From the NCBI RefSeq assembly GCF_001429285.1, contig NZ_LMJJ01000001.1:6565-70564 (forward strand): a stretch of DNA of 64,000 nucleotides. Reading direction: 5' to 3'. Within the stretch, counting starts at the first letter, position 1. Each line of letters begins with the position of its first letter. The notes beneath the pieces were generated by a model that was given only the letters and a program-made list of their open reading frames with translations, searched no databases and had not been told where the DNA came from. This stretch comes from Ensifer sp. Root278. GTDB taxonomy: Bacteria > Pseudomonadota > Alphaproteobacteria > Rhizobiales > Rhizobiaceae. The translations under genes were made by a program, and so were the position numbers. This document shows, in pieces, positions 46,674 to 54,551 of the stretch.

Positions 46674-46708
46674 CTGTATGTTAATTAAAGATACATACAG
46701 ATTGTATG
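46674..46708. promoter_or_regulatory. TetR-type operator, two overlapping inverted repeats
   Basis: CTGTATGT (46674-46681) and ACATACAG (46693-46700) form 8-bp arms with an 11-base spacer. The right arm also takes part in CATACA-GAT-TGTATG (46694-46708). Both lie in the 68-base gap between the divergent tetR and VOC genes, which predicts dimer or paired-dimer binding by the repressor. Confidence 0.65.
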
Positions 46709-46732
46709 ATATTGCCGGAGCGAGGGAAAGCC

Positions 46733-47161
46733 ATGAAATCGACGAGCTACTATCCTGTCATCATGACATCAGATGTTGCCGCCACCGCCGCCTTTTACAT
46801 CGAGCACTTCCGCTTCCAGGCGCTCTTCACCAGCGATTGGTATGTGCATCTGCAGTCGGTCGAGGACGAGCATGTGACGCTGGCGGTGCTCGACTACCGC
46901 CACGAGACGATCCCGGAGGAAGCACGTACGCCCACCCGCGGTCTTCTGCTGAATTTTGAGGTCGAGGATCCGGATCGCATTTACGCGCAAGCGGTTGCCG
47001 CCGGGCTTCCGATCCTGAAGACGTTGCGAGACGAGGTCTTCGGTCAGCGTCATTTCATCACCGCCGATCCGAACGGCGTGCTGATCGATGTCATCAAGCC
47101 GATCCCGCCGAGCGCCGAATTCGCCGCAGCTTACGACGAAAGCGCGCTTCCGACGGCCTGA
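46733..47161 (+). CDS. VOC-family (glyoxalase/bleomycin-resistance-like) protein
   Basis: 142 residues with the beta-alpha-beta-beta-beta modules of vicinal-oxygen-chelate proteins: [22 protein letters not shown] opens module 1 and [19 protein letters not shown] closes module 2. Such proteins include glyoxalases, dioxygenases and drug-binding proteins; the exact activity cannot be told. GGAG and AGGGA precede ATG 46733. The divergent TetR gene suggests induction by a small molecule. Confidence 0.85.
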   Translation: MKSTSYYPVIMTSDVAATAAFYIEHFRFQALFTSDWYVHLQSVEDEHVTLAVLDYRHETIPEEARTPTRGLLLNFEVEDPDRIYAQAVAAGLPILKTLRDEVFGQRHFITADPNGVLIDVIKPIPPSAEFAAAYDESALPTA

Positions 47162-47248
47162 TGCGATGGCCCCACGTCTTTTGTCTTCCAAATGGCCGGA
47201 AAACCGGTATTAACGAACACCGGCCATCACGGAGACCGGACGAGGTTC

Positions 47249-48241
47249 ATGACAAAATACGACGTGCTGACGATCGGCAATGCCATCGTTGATATCATCG
47301 CGCGCTGCGACGATGCCTTTCTCAATGAAAACGGCATCATAAAGGGCGCCATGAACCTCATCGATGCCGAACGAGCCGAGTTGTTGTACTCGCGCATGGG
47401 CCCGGCCGTCGAAGCGTCCGGCGGCAGCGCCGGCAATACGGCAGCCGGTGTCGCCAGCCTTGGCGGTCGCGCTGCCTACTTCGGCAAGACCGCGAGCGAC
47501 CAGCTCGGCGAGATCTTCGCGCACGACATCCGCGCCCAGGGCGTTTACTTCCAGACGAAGCCGCTCGAAAACGTGCCGCCGACCGCGCGCTCGATGATCT
47601 TCGTCACCGAGGATGGCGAGCGCTCGATGAACACCTATCTCGGCGCCTGCGTCGAGCTTGGCCCCGAGGATGTGGAGGCCGACGTCGTCGCTGAGGCCAA
47701 GGTCACCTATTTCGAAGGCTATCTCTGGGATCCGCCGCGGGCCAAGGACGCCATCCGCGAGACCGCGCGGATCGCCCACGAAAACGGCCGCGAAACCGCG
47801 ATCACGCTGTCCGACAGCTTCTGCGTTCACCGCTATCGCGAGGAGTTCCTCGAACTCATGCGATCAGGCACGGTCGATATCGTCTTCGCCAACAGGCAGG
47901 AAGCGTTGGCCCTCTACGAGACCGAAGACTTCGATCTGGCGCTGGAAAAACTCTCGAAGGATTGCAAGCTCGCTGCCGTGACTCTCAGCGAAGAAGGCTC
48001 GGTGGTCGTGCGTGGAGAGGAGCGGGTTCGGGTCCGCGCAACGCCGATCGCCCAGGTCGTCGATACGACCGGTGCCGGCGACCTCTATGCCGCGGGCTTC
48101 CTGCACGGCTACACGACCGGACGCTCGCTCGAAGACTGCAGCAGGCTCGGCAATCTCGCCGCCGGCATTGTCATCGGTCAGATCGGCCCGCGGCCGATGG
48201 TCTCGCTGGAAACGGCCGCCAAGCAGGCGGGTCTCGCCTGA
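47249..48241 (+). CDS. PfkB-family adenosine kinase
   Basis: 330 residues, ribokinase fold. The N-terminal ASGGSAGNTAAGVASLGG is the substrate-side glycine motif, and VDTTGAGDLYAAGFLHG near the C-terminus is the PfkB signature 2 with the catalytic Asp. Among rhizobial PfkB proteins the opening YDVLTIGNAIVDIIAR and overall length fit the adenosine kinase type; other sugar kinases of the family are possible. ATG 47249 has CGAGG close upstream. If correct, it complements add in adenosine salvage. Confidence 0.86.
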   Translation: MTKYDVLTIGNAIVDIIARCDDAFLNENGIIKGAMNLIDAERAELLYSRMGPAVEASGGSAGNTAAGVASLGGRAAYFGKTASDQLGEIFAHDIRAQGVYFQTKPLENVPPTARSMIFVTEDGERSMNTYLGACVELGPEDVEADVVAEAKVTYFEGYLWDPPRAKDAIRETARIAHENGRETAITLSDSFCVHRYREEFLELMRSGTVDIVFANRQEALALYETEDFDLALEKLSKDCKLAAVTLSEEGSVVVRGEERVRVRATPIAQVVDTTGAGDLYAAGFLHGYTTGRSLEDCSRLGNLAAGIVIGQIGPRPMVSLETAAKQAGLA

Positions 48242-48279
48242 TTCGTCCTGATTGAATTTTGTGAAAAGCAGGCGTGGCC

Positions 48280-48831
48280 TTACTTGAAGGCCTCGCCGGG
48301 ATAGGCGCCCCAGATCTCGCTCTGGGCGATCCAGCCTTCGACGCCCTGCGTCTCGGCATGGCACCAGTCGCCATTGCATTCGCCGACATGCACGATGACC
48401 CCCGGCTCCATGCGGGCGACGATCGGGGATGTACCCTGCGGATCGCGGCGCATGTTGACGAAGACGCCTTCGCCCTTGCCGCGCATCCAGGGCGCTGCGA
48501 CGGCTGTACGGTCGCCGGAAAGCAGCGCCTGGTTGACCCAGCCTTCGGTGCCGTCGGCGTCGCGGATACGGCGCCAGTTATCGTATTCCTGGATGATCTC
48601 CACGGGAACGCCGGGCTTCATGTAGCGGAAGGCGACCGCGTAATCGACGCTCGGGCCGATCCGGAGATTGACGCTCTTCGACTTGAGGCTCACGAAGCGC
48701 GGCAGCGGCAGTCCGCTGGCGCCCTTGGCAGCTTGAGCGTAAGCCGCCGACGCCATGATCCCGGCGCCAAGGCAGGCGGCGATCAACGAGAACGAGAATC
48801 TGGAAATGACATGACGCATGACGAAGCTCAT
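48280..48831 (-). CDS. Secreted SH3-domain protein
   Basis: About 183 residues: a signal peptide (about 1-33) followed by two bacterial SH3-like repeats. Each carries a VNLRIGP- or VNMRRDP-type opening and a W-containing end (EGWVNQALL and EGWIAQSEIWG). Proteins of this kind (SH3_4) sit in the periplasm and may bind peptidoglycan or partner proteins; no catalytic domain is present. ATG 48831 is the likely start; ATG 48819 is also in frame. It is divergent from the following dehydrogenase gene. Confidence 0.85.
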   Translation of the reverse strand: MSFVMRHVISRFSFSLIAACLGAGIMASAAYAQAAKGASGLPLPRFVSLKSKSVNLRIGPSVDYAVAFRYMKPGVPVEIIQEYDNWRRIRDADGTEGWVNQALLSGDRTAVAAPWMRGKGEGVFVNMRRDPQGTSPIVARMEPGVIVHVGECNGDWCHAETQGVEGWIAQSEIWGAYPGEAFK

Positions 48832-49013
48832 TTTCCGTGGCACTAGCTTTTGCGGGCGCAGTTCACCTGGGGCCCAACACACGGGCTGAAATCGCGGGGA
48901 CGAACGCGCGAGTTTTGTTTGTCTTCCCGGTGGGGTCTGGTAGAAATTGCGGCTACAGGGAGAAAGTATCGCCCAACTTGGTTAAGGACCCGTCAACAAG
49001 GCCCGTCGCAGCA

Positions 49014-50018
49014 ATGACAAGCAAGAAGAAGCCCACGGTCTACATCACCCGTAAACTGCCTGATATCGTCGAGACGCGCATGCGCGAACTTTTCGATGCG
49101 GAGTTGAACATCGACGACACGCCGCGCAGCCAGCCCGAGCTCGTCGCGGCGGTGAAGCGCGCCGACGTGCTGGTGCCGACAGTGACCGATCGCATCGATG
49201 CGGCGCTGATCGAGCAGGCCGGCCCACAGCTGAAGCTGATCGCCAGCTTCTCGAATGGGGTCGACAATATCGACGTCGACGCCGCAGCGCGCAAAGGCAT
49301 CACCGTCACCAACACGCCGAACGTGTTGACGGAGGACACCGCCGACATGGCGATGGCGCTGATTCTCGCAGTGCCGCGCCGGCTTGCCGAAGGTGCGCAG
49401 ATCCTGACCGATCGCAAGGGCGAATGGGCCGGGTGGTCGCCGACCTGGATGCTCGGCCGGCGCATTGCCGGAAAGCGCATCGGCATCGTCGGCATGGGCC
49501 GGATCGGCACCGCGGTCGCACGCCGCGCCAAGGCCTTCGGCCTTTCGATCCACTATCACAACCGTCACCGGGTGAACGCGGAAACCGAAGAGATGCTGGA
49601 GGCGACCTACTGGGACAGCCTCGACCAGATGCTGGCCCGCGTCGATATTGTTTCGGTCAACTGCCCGTCGACGCCGGCGACCTATCACCTGCTCTCGGCC
49701 CGCCGCCTGGCGCTGATGCGGCCTGACAGCTATATCGTCAACACAGCCCGCGGCGGCATCATCGACGAGACGGCGCTGATCAAGTCGCTGCGCGAAGGCA
49801 AGATCGCCGGTGCCGGCCTCGACGTTTTCGAGAACGAGCCGGCGGTCAATCCGAAGCTGATCAAGCTTGCCGGCGAAGGCAAGGTCGTGCTCCTGCCACA
49901 CATGAGTTCGGCGACGCTCGAGGGCCGCATCGATATGGGCGACAAGGTGGTCATCAACATCCGCACCTTCTTCGACGGCCATCGCCCGCCGGACCGCGTG
50001 CTTCCGGGCCGCGACTGA
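49014..50018 (+). CDS. D-2-hydroxyacid dehydrogenase (glyoxylate reductase-like)
   Basis: 334 residues. The Rossmann motif GIVGMGRIGTAVA lies near residue 160. The catalytic Arg is in NTARGG, the Glu in DVFENEP and the His in LPHMSSAT. Substrate is probably glyoxylate or another 2-keto acid. The 180 bases upstream are open in frame but look non-coding; ATG 49014 gives the family-like KPTVYITRKLPD start. It is a distant paralogue of the dehydrogenase at 30315-31274. Confidence 0.9.
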   Translation: MTSKKKPTVYITRKLPDIVETRMRELFDAELNIDDTPRSQPELVAAVKRADVLVPTVTDRIDAALIEQAGPQLKLIASFSNGVDNIDVDAAARKGITVTNTPNVLTEDTADMAMALILAVPRRLAEGAQILTDRKGEWAGWSPTWMLGRRIAGKRIGIVGMGRIGTAVARRAKAFGLSIHYHNRHRVNAETEEMLEATYWDSLDQMLARVDIVSVNCPSTPATYHLLSARRLALMRPDSYIVNTARGGIIDETALIKSLREGKIAGAGLDVFENEPAVNPKLIKLAGEGKVVLLPHMSSATLEGRIDMGDKVVINIRTFFDGHRPPDRVLPGRD

Positions 50019-50027
50019 TCGCGGAGC

Positions 50028-50050
50028 GCCGCACGGTCCTGCCGTGCGGC
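50028..50050 (+). terminator. Hairpin after the dehydrogenase
   Basis: Perfect 9-bp stem GCCGCACGG-tcctg-CCGTGCGGC ten bases after the stop codon. It is followed by TGTCCGTCC rather than a T-run, so terminator function is only likely. The convergent GNAT gene ends at 50084. Confidence 0.5.
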
Positions 50051-50083
50051 TGTCCGTCCGGCCTGCTCAAGGTTAGAAGCTAG

Positions 50084-50554
50084 CTAGAGTGTCTTGCGCA
50101 TCTCGATCGCCGTCGGCCGGGTAAAGCCGGGGTGGCACATCGTACCGGTTTCGACGAAGCCCCAGGCGGCGAACGCCCGGTGGTTTTCGGTGAGTTCGAT
50201 GCGGGTGAGTAGCCGCAACGCCGAAAGGCCGAGCGCTCGCGCTGTCGCCTCCGCTTCCGCGAGCAGCAACCGGCCGATACCCTTTCCCTGTGTCTGTGGG
50301 GCAACCGCGAGCTTGCCGATGTAGAGGCAATCGGCTTCAGGCTTGCAAAAGATGCAGCCGACAAGCCGCTCGCCGTCGCTGACGCCAAAGGCGATCTCGT
50401 CGGCACTCTTCTGCCGGAGCGATTCGACGGTGAGTACGTGCGCCGAGGAGGGCGGGTCGACCCGTCCGTCCATGTAGGAGAAGGCGCCAAGGATCAGCTT
50501 CAGCAGCTCCTCGTGCCGGTCGAAACTTTCACTGATGCGAAAGATCTGCACCAT
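50084..50554 (-). CDS. GNAT-family N-acetyltransferase
   Basis: 156 residues with the acetyl-CoA motif VAPQTQGKGIGRLLLAEAE (about 83-101) and typical strand-helix order. The substrate is unknown. It lies seven bases downstream of moeB and is likely co-transcribed with it. Confidence 0.9.
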   Translation of the reverse strand: MVQIFRISESFDRHEELLKLILGAFSYMDGRVDPPSSAHVLTVESLRQKSADEIAFGVSDGERLVGCIFCKPEADCLYIGKLAVAPQTQGKGIGRLLLAEAEATARALGLSALRLLTRIELTENHRAFAAWGFVETGTMCHPGFTRPTAIEMRKTL

Positions 50555-50561
50555 GATCGGC

Positions 50562-51323
50562 CTACGCTCTGCGATGGTAACGGATGGTGTTGAACTGCGC
50601 CGTCAGCGCGTCATACATCAACAGCCGACCGACCAGCGGTTCGCCGAAACCGGCGATCACCTTGATTGCCTCCATCGCCTGGAGCGTGCCGATGACGCCG
50701 GTCAGGGCGCCGACGATGCCCGCTTCGGCACAGGAGGGCACGACGCCGGCCGGCGGCGGTTCCGGGAAAAGATCGCGATAGGAGGGGTTCGGCCGCCCAT
50801 CGCTGCCTGCCTTGTACGGCATCAGCACCGTCAGCGATCCGTCGAAGCGGCCGACGGCGCCGGTTACAAGCGGAATGCCGACCGCGGCTGCCGTATCGGC
50901 TGCGAGATAGCGCGTGTCGAAATTGTCCGAGCCGTCGATCACCAGGTGATATTGCCGGAACAGCGCCTCGGCATTGTCGGGGTTAAGCCGCAGCCTGTGT
51001 TCGTCGACGCTGACATGCGGGTTGAGTGAACCGATCGCTTCGGCTGCTCGCTCGACCTTGGCGCGATCGATGTCCTCGGTGCGGTGAATGATCTGCCGCT
51101 GCAGGTTCGAGAGTGCAACGATGTCGTCGTCGACGACGCCGATCCGGCCGATGCCAGCGGCCGCGAGATAGACGAGCACCGGGGCGCCGAGCCCGCCGGC
51201 GCCGATCACCAGCACACGTGCCGCTTTGAGTTTTTGCTGCCCCGCGCCGCCGATTTCCGGCAGCACGATATGGCGGGCGTAGCGGGCGATCTCCGATTGG
51301 TCGAGCTTGTTCTCACCGGTCAT
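50562..51323 (-). CDS. moeB: MoeB/ThiF-family adenylyltransferase (E1-like)
   Basis: 253 residues. The nucleotide-binding GAGGLGAPV, the NLQRQ(I)IH segment, catalytic Asp in DGSDNFDTRYL and a Cys in VPSCAEAG are those of enzymes that adenylate the C-terminal Gly-Gly of MoaD or ThiS. It would activate the sulphur carrier for molybdopterin or thiamine. There is no C-terminal rhodanese domain and the paired CxxC zinc motifs of E. coli MoeB are absent. The MoeB versus ThiF choice is uncertain. Confidence 0.88.
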   Translation of the reverse strand: MTGENKLDQSEIARYARHIVLPEIGGAGQQKLKAARVLVIGAGGLGAPVLVYLAAAGIGRIGVVDDDIVALSNLQRQIIHRTEDIDRAKVERAAEAIGSLNPHVSVDEHRLRLNPDNAEALFRQYHLVIDGSDNFDTRYLAADTAAAVGIPLVTGAVGRFDGSLTVLMPYKAGSDGRPNPSYRDLFPEPPPAGVVPSCAEAGIVGALTGVIGTLQAMEAIKVIAGFGEPLVGRLLMYDALTAQFNTIRYHRRA

Positions 51324-51372
51324 GCAACATCCTCCTCATCCCGCTCGGCCGGGTGGCCGATCGATTCTCAAG

Positions 51373-51425
51373 CGAGAGCGGATGCGGGCGGAAAACCGCA
51401 CACACTTTTCCCCATCCGCTCTTGC
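51373..51425. repeat. RIME-type mosaic repeat (copy A2)
   Basis: AGCGGATGCGGGCGGAAAACCG, then CACACACTTTTCC, then ATCCGCTCTTGCT. It is closely related to 38979-39030 and its ends form an AGCGGAT/ATCCGCT palindrome. It fills the moeB-recF gap and ends directly at the recF stop. Confidence 0.8.
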
Positions 51426-52550
51426 TTATCCCGTAACGCTCCCGTGCGAAACGGTCAGGAAGCGGCCGCGATCGCCAAGTGCGTCGAACATCGCCTGGTC
51501 CGTTCCCGTCATGAAGGCCTGGCCGCCGAGGCCATCGACGAGGTCGAACAGCGCCGCACGCCGGTTGACGTCGAGATGCGCGGCGATCTCGTCGAGCAAC
51601 ATGATCGGCGCGTGGCCAGTCATGTCGCCGACGAGGCGCGCATGCGCCAGCACCAGTCCGACGAGCAGCGCTTTCTGCTCGCCGGTCGAGCAGCGTGCGG
51701 CTTCCATGTCCTTGTCCCGATGACGCACCAGCAGGTCGCTTCGGTGCGGCCCATCGAGCGTCCGGCCCGCCGCTGCGTCGCGCGGCCGCCCGTCGCGCAA
51801 CATTGTCAGATATTGCTCTTCGAGATCATAGGCCGGGCGATGGCCCTCGTCGTCGAGAAAGCCGGACAGCGCCAGGCGGGCGGACGGAAAAACGCTGTCA
51901 TCGACGTTCCGCTCGACGAGCGCGGTCAAGAGGCCGAGCATCTCCTGCCTTGCCAGCGCCATGGAAACCCCGAGACCGGCCATCTCTCGCTCAATTGCGG
52001 TCAGCCAGGACGGATCCGGGCGAAACTCGCTGAGCAGCCGGTTTCGGCTGCGCATCGCCCGATCGAATTCGCTGGCGCGTCGGCCATGCTCAGGATCGAG
52101 CGAAAGCACCAGCCGATCGAGGAAGCGCCGCCGGTCGGCCGAAGGCCCGGTGAAGAGCCCGTCCATCGATGGCGTCAGCCAGAGAACGCGCAGGTGATCC
52201 GTCAGTTCGTCGACGGTTGATGCCGGAGTTCCGTTGAGCCGCAGCCGCCGGGATTGGCCCTCGGTTACCCCGGCGGTGCCGGTGCCGATTTCGACCGGCC
52301 CCTCCATGCCCTCGACCTCCGCAAAGACGGAAAACCCGTCGCTCGCGCCGACGCGGGTGACGTCGGCGTAAGCCGCGCGCCTCAAGCCTCGTCCTGGCGA
52401 GAGGAAGGAAACCGCTTCCATCAAATTGGTCTTGCCGGCGCCGTTCTCTCCCGTCAGCACCACATGGCGCTGGTCGAGCTCCAGCGAGAGAGCCGCATAG
52501 TTGCGGAACTCCGTGAGCTTCAAGCGGTTGAGAAAGACCTTGTGGGGCAT
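51426..52550 (-). CDS. recF: DNA replication and repair protein RecF
   Basis: 374 residues. SMC-like ATPase that loads RecA at gaps. Walker A GENGAGKTN (about 34-42), the signature-like CSTGEQKALLVG and the Walker B IMLLDEIAAHLD are present. ATG 52550 gives the usual N-terminus (LNRLKLTEFRNY); a TTG two codons earlier is open. It is a single gene upstream of moeB, separated by a mosaic repeat, and not next to dnaN or gyrB. Confidence 0.95.
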   Translation of the reverse strand: MPHKVFLNRLKLTEFRNYAALSLELDQRHVVLTGENGAGKTNLMEAVSFLSPGRGLRRAAYADVTRVGASDGFSVFAEVEGMEGPVEIGTGTAGVTEGQSRRLRLNGTPASTVDELTDHLRVLWLTPSMDGLFTGPSADRRRFLDRLVLSLDPEHGRRASEFDRAMRSRNRLLSEFRPDPSWLTAIEREMAGLGVSMALARQEMLGLLTALVERNVDDSVFPSARLALSGFLDDEGHRPAYDLEEQYLTMLRDGRPRDAAAGRTLDGPHRSDLLVRHRDKDMEAARCSTGEQKALLVGLVLAHARLVGDMTGHAPIMLLDEIAAHLDVNRRAALFDLVDGLGGQAFMTGTDQAMFDALGDRGRFLTVSHGSVTG

Positions 52551-52580
52551 GGGCAAACCGGATTCGACGTTGGGCGCCAG

Positions 52581-52687
52581 CTACAGCGCCGCGCGTCATA
52601 TCAGACGCGCAAAGGTCGCTGTAGCACTTTGAATTGCTGCATGTCTTCGTCCTTAAATCGAGGTCGATTTAAGGAGACATGCAGTAG
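52581..52687. repeat. Two-hairpin dispersed repeat (copy 1)
   Basis: Hairpin I: CTACAGC...GCTGTAG enclosing GCGCGTC-atatca-GACGCGC. Hairpin II: CTGCATGTCT (52637-52646) with AGACATGCAG (52675-52684), enclosing CCTTAAATCG-aggt-CGATTTAAGG. On the minus strand AAGGA lies before ATG 52642 and a 13-codon frame (MQQFKVLQRPLRV) ends at 52601. A related copy is at 58035-58136 and a hairpin-I-only copy at 59709-59747. Confidence 0.85.
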
Positions 52688-52817
52688 GACGAAAGCGTTG
52701 GCCAAGGCAAGACGAAATGGCCAGCGCGTCGATATCGCCTGGGATAGGTCGATATCGGCAGGGGATAGGCGACAAACCCCTTGAATCAGGTGCTTTTCTT
52801 GAGCGCCTCGGTCAAAT

Positions 52818-52835
52818 ATGACAGTTTCATGACAA
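52818..52835 (-). promoter_or_regulatory. PHO box upstream of DUF47-pit
   Basis: On the minus strand TTGTCAT-GAAA-CTGTCAT, two 7-base half-sites 11 bases apart, one base from the ideal PhoB repeat. It lies 23 bases before the DUF47 start. As remembered for Sinorhizobium, PhoB represses this operon under phosphate starvation; the position close to the start fits repression. Confidence 0.75.
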
Positions 52836-52857
52836 TCCACGGATGGATATATTTGTA

Positions 52858-53502
52858 ATGCTGGCTTGGTTCCGCAAACTGCTTCCCCGCGAAGATCGCT
52901 TCTTCGACCTTTTCGCAAAACACGCGCTCACCGTTGTCGGTGCCGCCGAAGCGCTCGACAGGCTGCTTGCCGGTGGCGACGACATGGAGAAACAGTGCGA
53001 CCGGATCGTCGCGCTTGAGGATGAAGCGGATCATATTACTGGCGAAGTGCTCCTGGCGGTGCGCCGGTCCTTCATCACGCCCTTCGACCGCGGCGACATC
53101 AAGGACCTGATCCAGTCGATGGACGATGCCATCGACATGATGCACAAGACGGTCAAGACGATCCGGCTCTACGAGCAGAAGACATTCGATCCGGGCATGC
53201 GCGAGATGGCGACGATCATCGTCCAGGCCGCGCATCTGATCGGCGAGGCCATTCCGTTGCTCGACCGTATCGGCGCCAATCACAATCGCCTTATCGCCAT
53301 CGCCGAGGAAGTTACCCGCATCGAGGGGCGTGCCGACGAATTGCACGACCTCGGCCTCAAGGATCTCTTCCGCCGTCACGGCGCCAGCAACCCGATGGCC
53401 TATATCATCGGCAGTGAGATCTATGGCGAGCTCGAAAAGGTGATCGATCGCTTCGAGGACGTCGCCAATGAAATCAGCGGCATCGTGATCGAGAACGTCT
53501 GA
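52858..53502 (+). CDS. DUF47/PhoU-like phosphate transport accessory protein
   Basis: 214 residues, all-helical, PhoU-like (DUF47 family, the OrfA partner of Pit in rhizobia). Conserved-looking segments include LEDEADHITGEVL and TPFDRGDIKDLIQSMDDAIDMM. It probably regulates the low-affinity phosphate transporter encoded next; the Pit start overlaps its stop (TGATG). ATG 52858 gives the typical WFRKLLPRE opening; ATG 52843 would add five residues. Confidence 0.9.
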   Translation: MLAWFRKLLPREDRFFDLFAKHALTVVGAAEALDRLLAGGDDMEKQCDRIVALEDEADHITGEVLLAVRRSFITPFDRGDIKDLIQSMDDAIDMMHKTVKTIRLYEQKTFDPGMREMATIIVQAAHLIGEAIPLLDRIGANHNRLIAIAEEVTRIEGRADELHDLGLKDLFRRHGASNPMAYIIGSEIYGELEKVIDRFEDVANEISGIVIENV

Positions 53503-54506
53503 TGGATGCGACGCTCGCCTTTCCGTTGCTCGTCGGGCTGATCGGCATCGCGCTGTTCTTCGACTTCCTGAACGGTTTGCACGACGCTGCCAACTCGATC
53601 GCGACAATCGTCTCGACGCGGGTGCTGAGACCGCAATACGCGGTCATCTGGGCAGCCTTTTTCAACTTCATCGCCTTCCTGTTCTTTGGCCTGCATGTGG
53701 CCGAGACGCTCGGCAAGGGCATCATCGATCCCGGCATCGTCACGCCGCTGGTGATCTTTTCGGCCCTCATGGGGGCGATCGTCTGGAACATCGTCACCTG
53801 GCTCTTCGGCATTCCGTCGAGTTCGTCGCATGCGCTGATCGGCGGCCTCGTCGGTGCCGGCCTTGCCAGCACCGGCTTTAGTTCCATCGTCTGGACCGGT
53901 CTTCTCAAGACCGTCGGCGCCATCTTCATGTCGCCGGCGATAGGCTTCTTCCTGGCCTTGCTCCTGGTGTTGATCGTCTCCTGGATTTTCGTGCGGCAGA
54001 CGCCCTTTGCCGTCGACCGCACCTTCCGCGTGATGCAGTTCGTTTCCGCGTCGCTCTATTCGCTCGGCCACGGCGGCAATGACGCGCAGAAGACCATGGG
54101 CATCATTGCCGTTCTGCTCTTCTCGCAGGGCTATCTCGGTTCGGAGTTCTACGTGCCCTTCTGGGTGGTCATAACCTGCCAGGCGGCAATCGCGCTCGGC
54201 ACGCTGTTCGGCGGCTGGCGCATCGTGCACACCATGGGCTCGAAGATTACCAGGCTCAATCCTATGCAGGGCTTCTGCGCCGAAACCGGCGGGGCGATCA
54301 CGCTCTTTGCCGCCACCTGGCTCGGCATTCCCGTCTCGACGACGCACACCATCACCGGTGCGATCATCGGCGTCGGTGCGGCGCGGCGCGTCTCGGCGGT
54401 CCGCTGGGGGCTTGCCGGCAATATCGTGATTGCCTGGTTCATCACCATGCCGGCCGCGGCGGCGATTTCGGCGCTCGCCTATTTCCTGATCGATCTGATC
54501 TTCTGA
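53502..54506 (+). CDS. pit: Inorganic phosphate transporter Pit
   Basis: A 334-residue inner-membrane Pit-family carrier with about ten helices. It shows the duplicated family signature: NGLHDAANSIATIVSTR near residue 23 and GHGGNDAQKTMGI near 188, each with Asn-Asp/His at the substrate site. It imports (metal-)phosphate with protons at low affinity. It is translationally coupled to the DUF47 gene and placed under a PHO box. Confidence 0.94.
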   Translation: MDATLAFPLLVGLIGIALFFDFLNGLHDAANSIATIVSTRVLRPQYAVIWAAFFNFIAFLFFGLHVAETLGKGIIDPGIVTPLVIFSALMGAIVWNIVTWLFGIPSSSSHALIGGLVGAGLASTGFSSIVWTGLLKTVGAIFMSPAIGFFLALLLVLIVSWIFVRQTPFAVDRTFRVMQFVSASLYSLGHGGNDAQKTMGIIAVLLFSQGYLGSEFYVPFWVVITCQAAIALGTLFGGWRIVHTMGSKITRLNPMQGFCAETGGAITLFAATWLGIPVSTTHTITGAIIGVGAARRVSAVRWGLAGNIVIAWFITMPAAAAISALAYFLIDLIF

Positions 54507-54520
54507 TCGAAGCGAACAGC

Positions 54521-54546
54521 GTCTCCCGCTTCAATCGGTGGGAGAC
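54521..54546. terminator. Hairpin between convergent pit and hydrolase genes
   Basis: GTCTCCC (54521-54527) and GGGAGAC (54540-54546) form a perfect 7-bp stem with a 12-base loop in the 45-base gap between convergent genes. No T-run follows on either strand, so termination is only suggested by position. Confidence 0.4.
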
Positions 54547-54551
54547 GTGCA

